NCBI GenBank assembly: GCA_016802295.1
Contig: JAESIW010000020.1
Location: forward strand, 3,231,996-3,295,995
Direction of reading: 5' to 3'
DNA from: Brachionus rotundiformis
Lineage: Eukaryota; Rotifera; Eurotatoria; Ploima; Brachionidae
DNA length: 64,000 nucleotides
Below are positions 62,240-64,000 of the stretch, one piece after another. Made by a program: the position numbers and the translations under genes. The notes beneath the pieces were generated by a model. It ran no database searches and was not told the DNA's origin. It worked only from the letters and a program-made list of their open reading frames with translations. Numbering within the stretch: position 1 is the stretch's first letter; each line of letters starts with the position of its first letter.

Positions 62240-62700
62240 AGCATGGTAAAAGGTTCAATGGAAGAAGAAATTGCGGATTACGGGCGCTAGAAGTTAAGAA
62301 GCTGAGAAGATGACCTAAGGGGCTTGGACATGTATTGAAAATGGCACTAGACAGAGTTTCACTATTTTGATATCTCAAGTAAAAATAAATTCAGTAAGAC
62401 CAAAGTTGACTTGAAGAATAATTGAAAGAGATGAAACTGGAATGAGGTCAAATGGCGCATCTGGACACTTCATGCTTAATTGGAAGCAAAAGTTAAGCAA
62501 AGAAAAAACGCTTTCATAAAATTATTCAGAAGTGGTCTTATCTCAGCATAAGCACTCTGGACAAATGATCACCAGTGGATGGAATAAAATTTTGCCAAAA
62601 TTATTACCAATTAAGACAAATTGGACCAAATTTATGCTTCCAGATGCCGCCAGGACCTCAAAATTAGCTACCTTCAAAAGCATTTTCAATAATAGATAAT
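62240..62700 (+). mobile_element. Decayed LINE-like debris
   Basis: Plus-strand translation near 62313 reads LRGLGHVLKM, like the LGHVLRM block of some LINE polyproteins, and 62572-62690 reads WNKILPKLLPIKTNW followed by SKLATFKSIFN, like the C-terminal WNKLP and FKSxL blocks. Many stops and frameshifts intervene, and the two parts may come from different elements. Confidence 0.45.
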
Positions 62701-63619
62701 TCATTTAACTGGAAGCATTTAACAAACCATGAAATCAGATTATTTTAGCTCAAATAGACCTACTAAAAAGTTAATAACCAAGCAAAATTAAACTTTGTCA
62801 TCAATTCATCAATCATTTAAGACCAAAATTGGTCTTTAAAAATTCAATCAGTTTTAATAGGCCTTAATTAAACAAGGTCATTATGAGCAGTTCATTAAGG
62901 AATTTCAATCAACAAGCCTGAAGCCAAACTCACTTTCAACAATGACACAGAGAAAAAATATGTACTCATTTTGATCGATTACTTAGCTCTTAATGATCAA
63001 CTCGAATTCTTAACCAAATAAACAACTACTAAGCCAAATATTTTGTATTATATTTACAGATTTAATTATGAATTTTATTTGTATGAATTACAAATGGCTG
63101 ATCTCGTTATAGATTCATAAAACAAAATAACTACTATTAGTTTTACTAGTAGAGGAAAAGTAGTGGTAATTGGATACGAATGAAGAAAAATCGATTCGCA
63201 GCCAAGCCACGAGAAAGCAAGCGTATAAAAAACTAGTTTATTATCAACTAGCGTTTTTTAATTTATGATAGTTTAGGTCCTAAGATTTGTATAAATTAGA
63301 ACGATTTGAAATCAATCAAAACGAAGGCTCATTCATCATCATAGTCTAGCTTAATCTAAATCGAATATGTACAGGTTTTTGGCTTTAATCGAACTATATT
63401 AGTTAGACTAAGCAGGGCTGTAATAATAAGCCTTATTCATTATTTAAATGTCAGGTCCTATTTACCCGGGCTTAAAAGCCAGTTTCTATCAAAAACATGT
63501 TCAAAAGCCAAAGATTATTTTTAATGTTTAGATTTAGGGTGTCTTTGGGATTAGGCTTGTTTGGTAATCATGAGCTGATTGACATGGCATGGATTGATTA
63601 GTTAGCTTAACTTAATCAC

Positions 63620-63814
63620 GTGACCTCAAATTTATCGCTTAGTGTAAACAAGTCCGCGATTTTGTGCTCGGACTTGCTTGCACCTGGCGGCAAGGAAGAT
63701 CTGAGCTTAGATTTTCGGGCATATTTTTACTTGAAAAATATGCGACAATTGTCTAGTCCTCTCATTAATTATGCAACAGAATTTATTAATAAAGTATATG
63801 TGACCAGTTTTTAG
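63620..63814 (+). other. Possible exon of unknown identity
   Basis: A 64-codon open segment with clearly higher G+C than its surroundings contains ILCSDLLAPGGKEDLSLDF and YLKNMRQLSSPLINYATEF. Its composition resembles that of coding exons in this window more than of intergenic DNA. The first codon is not ATG and no similarity was recognised. It could be an exon of a gene continuing beyond 64000, or a transposon piece. Confidence 0.25.
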
Positions 63815-64000
63815 GATTATTATTTTTACAAGCTTAGTATTTTTTATTTGACTTTTAAAGTATTCTTTAGTTGTGAATAAATTCAAGACAAAAATATTTT
63901 TTGTTTAAATTTTAAAGCTGTTATTGGTAGTTTGCATCTTGGAAATATTTTTCCAGAAAAAAAATTATAAAAATAAAATGTTATTTAGGTGTAGTCAAAA

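Larger units (their letters stand above)
59776..63619. other. Gene-poor region upstream of BLTP1
   Basis: The BLTP1 promoter should lie at the left edge. The stretch holds two copies of a ~100-bp segment (59795-59897 and 61047-61145), an 11-bp hairpin at 61808-61848 (ATGGATTTTTT with its complement), and LINE-like debris at 62240-62700. Everything else is AT-rich with no supported gene. Confidence 0.55.

Noticed and set aside
1..64000. CRISPR arrays, operons, prophage or other prokaryotic features
   Set aside because: The sequence is intron-bearing animal DNA; no array of regular repeats with unique spacers was seen.

Overview
The window is nuclear DNA of an animal. It is very AT-rich (roughly three quarters A+T by eye), with spliceosomal introns mostly 45-60 nt long (GT...AG, a few down to about 40 nt), metazoan orthologues, a eukaryotic tRNA with internal promoter boxes, and many decayed non-LTR retrotransposons. 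The base composition, tiny introns and LINE peptides suggest a compact-genome spiralian such as a monogonont rotifer (Brachionus-like). That assignment is inference. No prokaryotic operon, CRISPR or phage feature was seen.

Layout. 1-10883 (+): the last 15 exons of SMG1, the PI3K-like kinase of nonsense-mediated decay, running off the left edge. 10884-14670: gene-poor, with LINE debris and a degenerate T-rich repeat. 14671-16347 (+): a histidine-acid-phosphatase-like type I membrane protein that has lost active-site residues. 17575-18675 (-): DRG1. 20479-21849 (+): ETF1 (eRF1) with one in-frame 51-nt intron. 24050-25638 (+): a second, more degenerate acid-phosphatase-like membrane protein. 25668-26230 (-): CHCHD1/mS37. 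28135-30775 (+): TOMM70. 32891-33735 (+): UNC119. 34040-34112 (+): tRNA-Arg(ACG). 34247-35110 (-): EXOSC8. 35600-37250: LINE and Mutator-like (MULE) remnants. 38093-59775 (-): the complete 20-exon BLTP1 (KIAA1109/Tweek) gene, about 4197 codons, with ZFAND1 (39034-39783, +) nested antisense in one intron. 59776-64000: gene-poor, with a duplicated ~100-bp segment beginning just upstream of BLTP1 and transposon debris.

Functional themes. SMG1 and eRF1 are partners in the SURF complex (SMG1-UPF1-eRF1-eRF3) that marks premature stops, and EXOSC8 belongs to the exosome that degrades RNA. DRG1 is a ribosome-associated GTPase. TOMM70 and CHCHD1 form a divergent mitochondrial pair (import receptor and small-subunit mitoribosomal protein). 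BLTP1 is a bridge-like lipid-transfer protein. Linkage of these genes may be chance.

Most notable: two linked acid-phosphatase paralogues with eroded catalytic motifs; a perfect 108-bp inverted repeat inside a dead LINE in a BLTP1 intron (possible hairpin RNA, or an assembly artefact); a stop-free 51-nt intron and a TATNIKS variant in eRF1; the nested ZFAND1; and an antisense bias of the LINE fragments inside introns. Exon boundaries were set by hand from reading-frame phase, splice signals and recalled family similarity, so each is a prediction.
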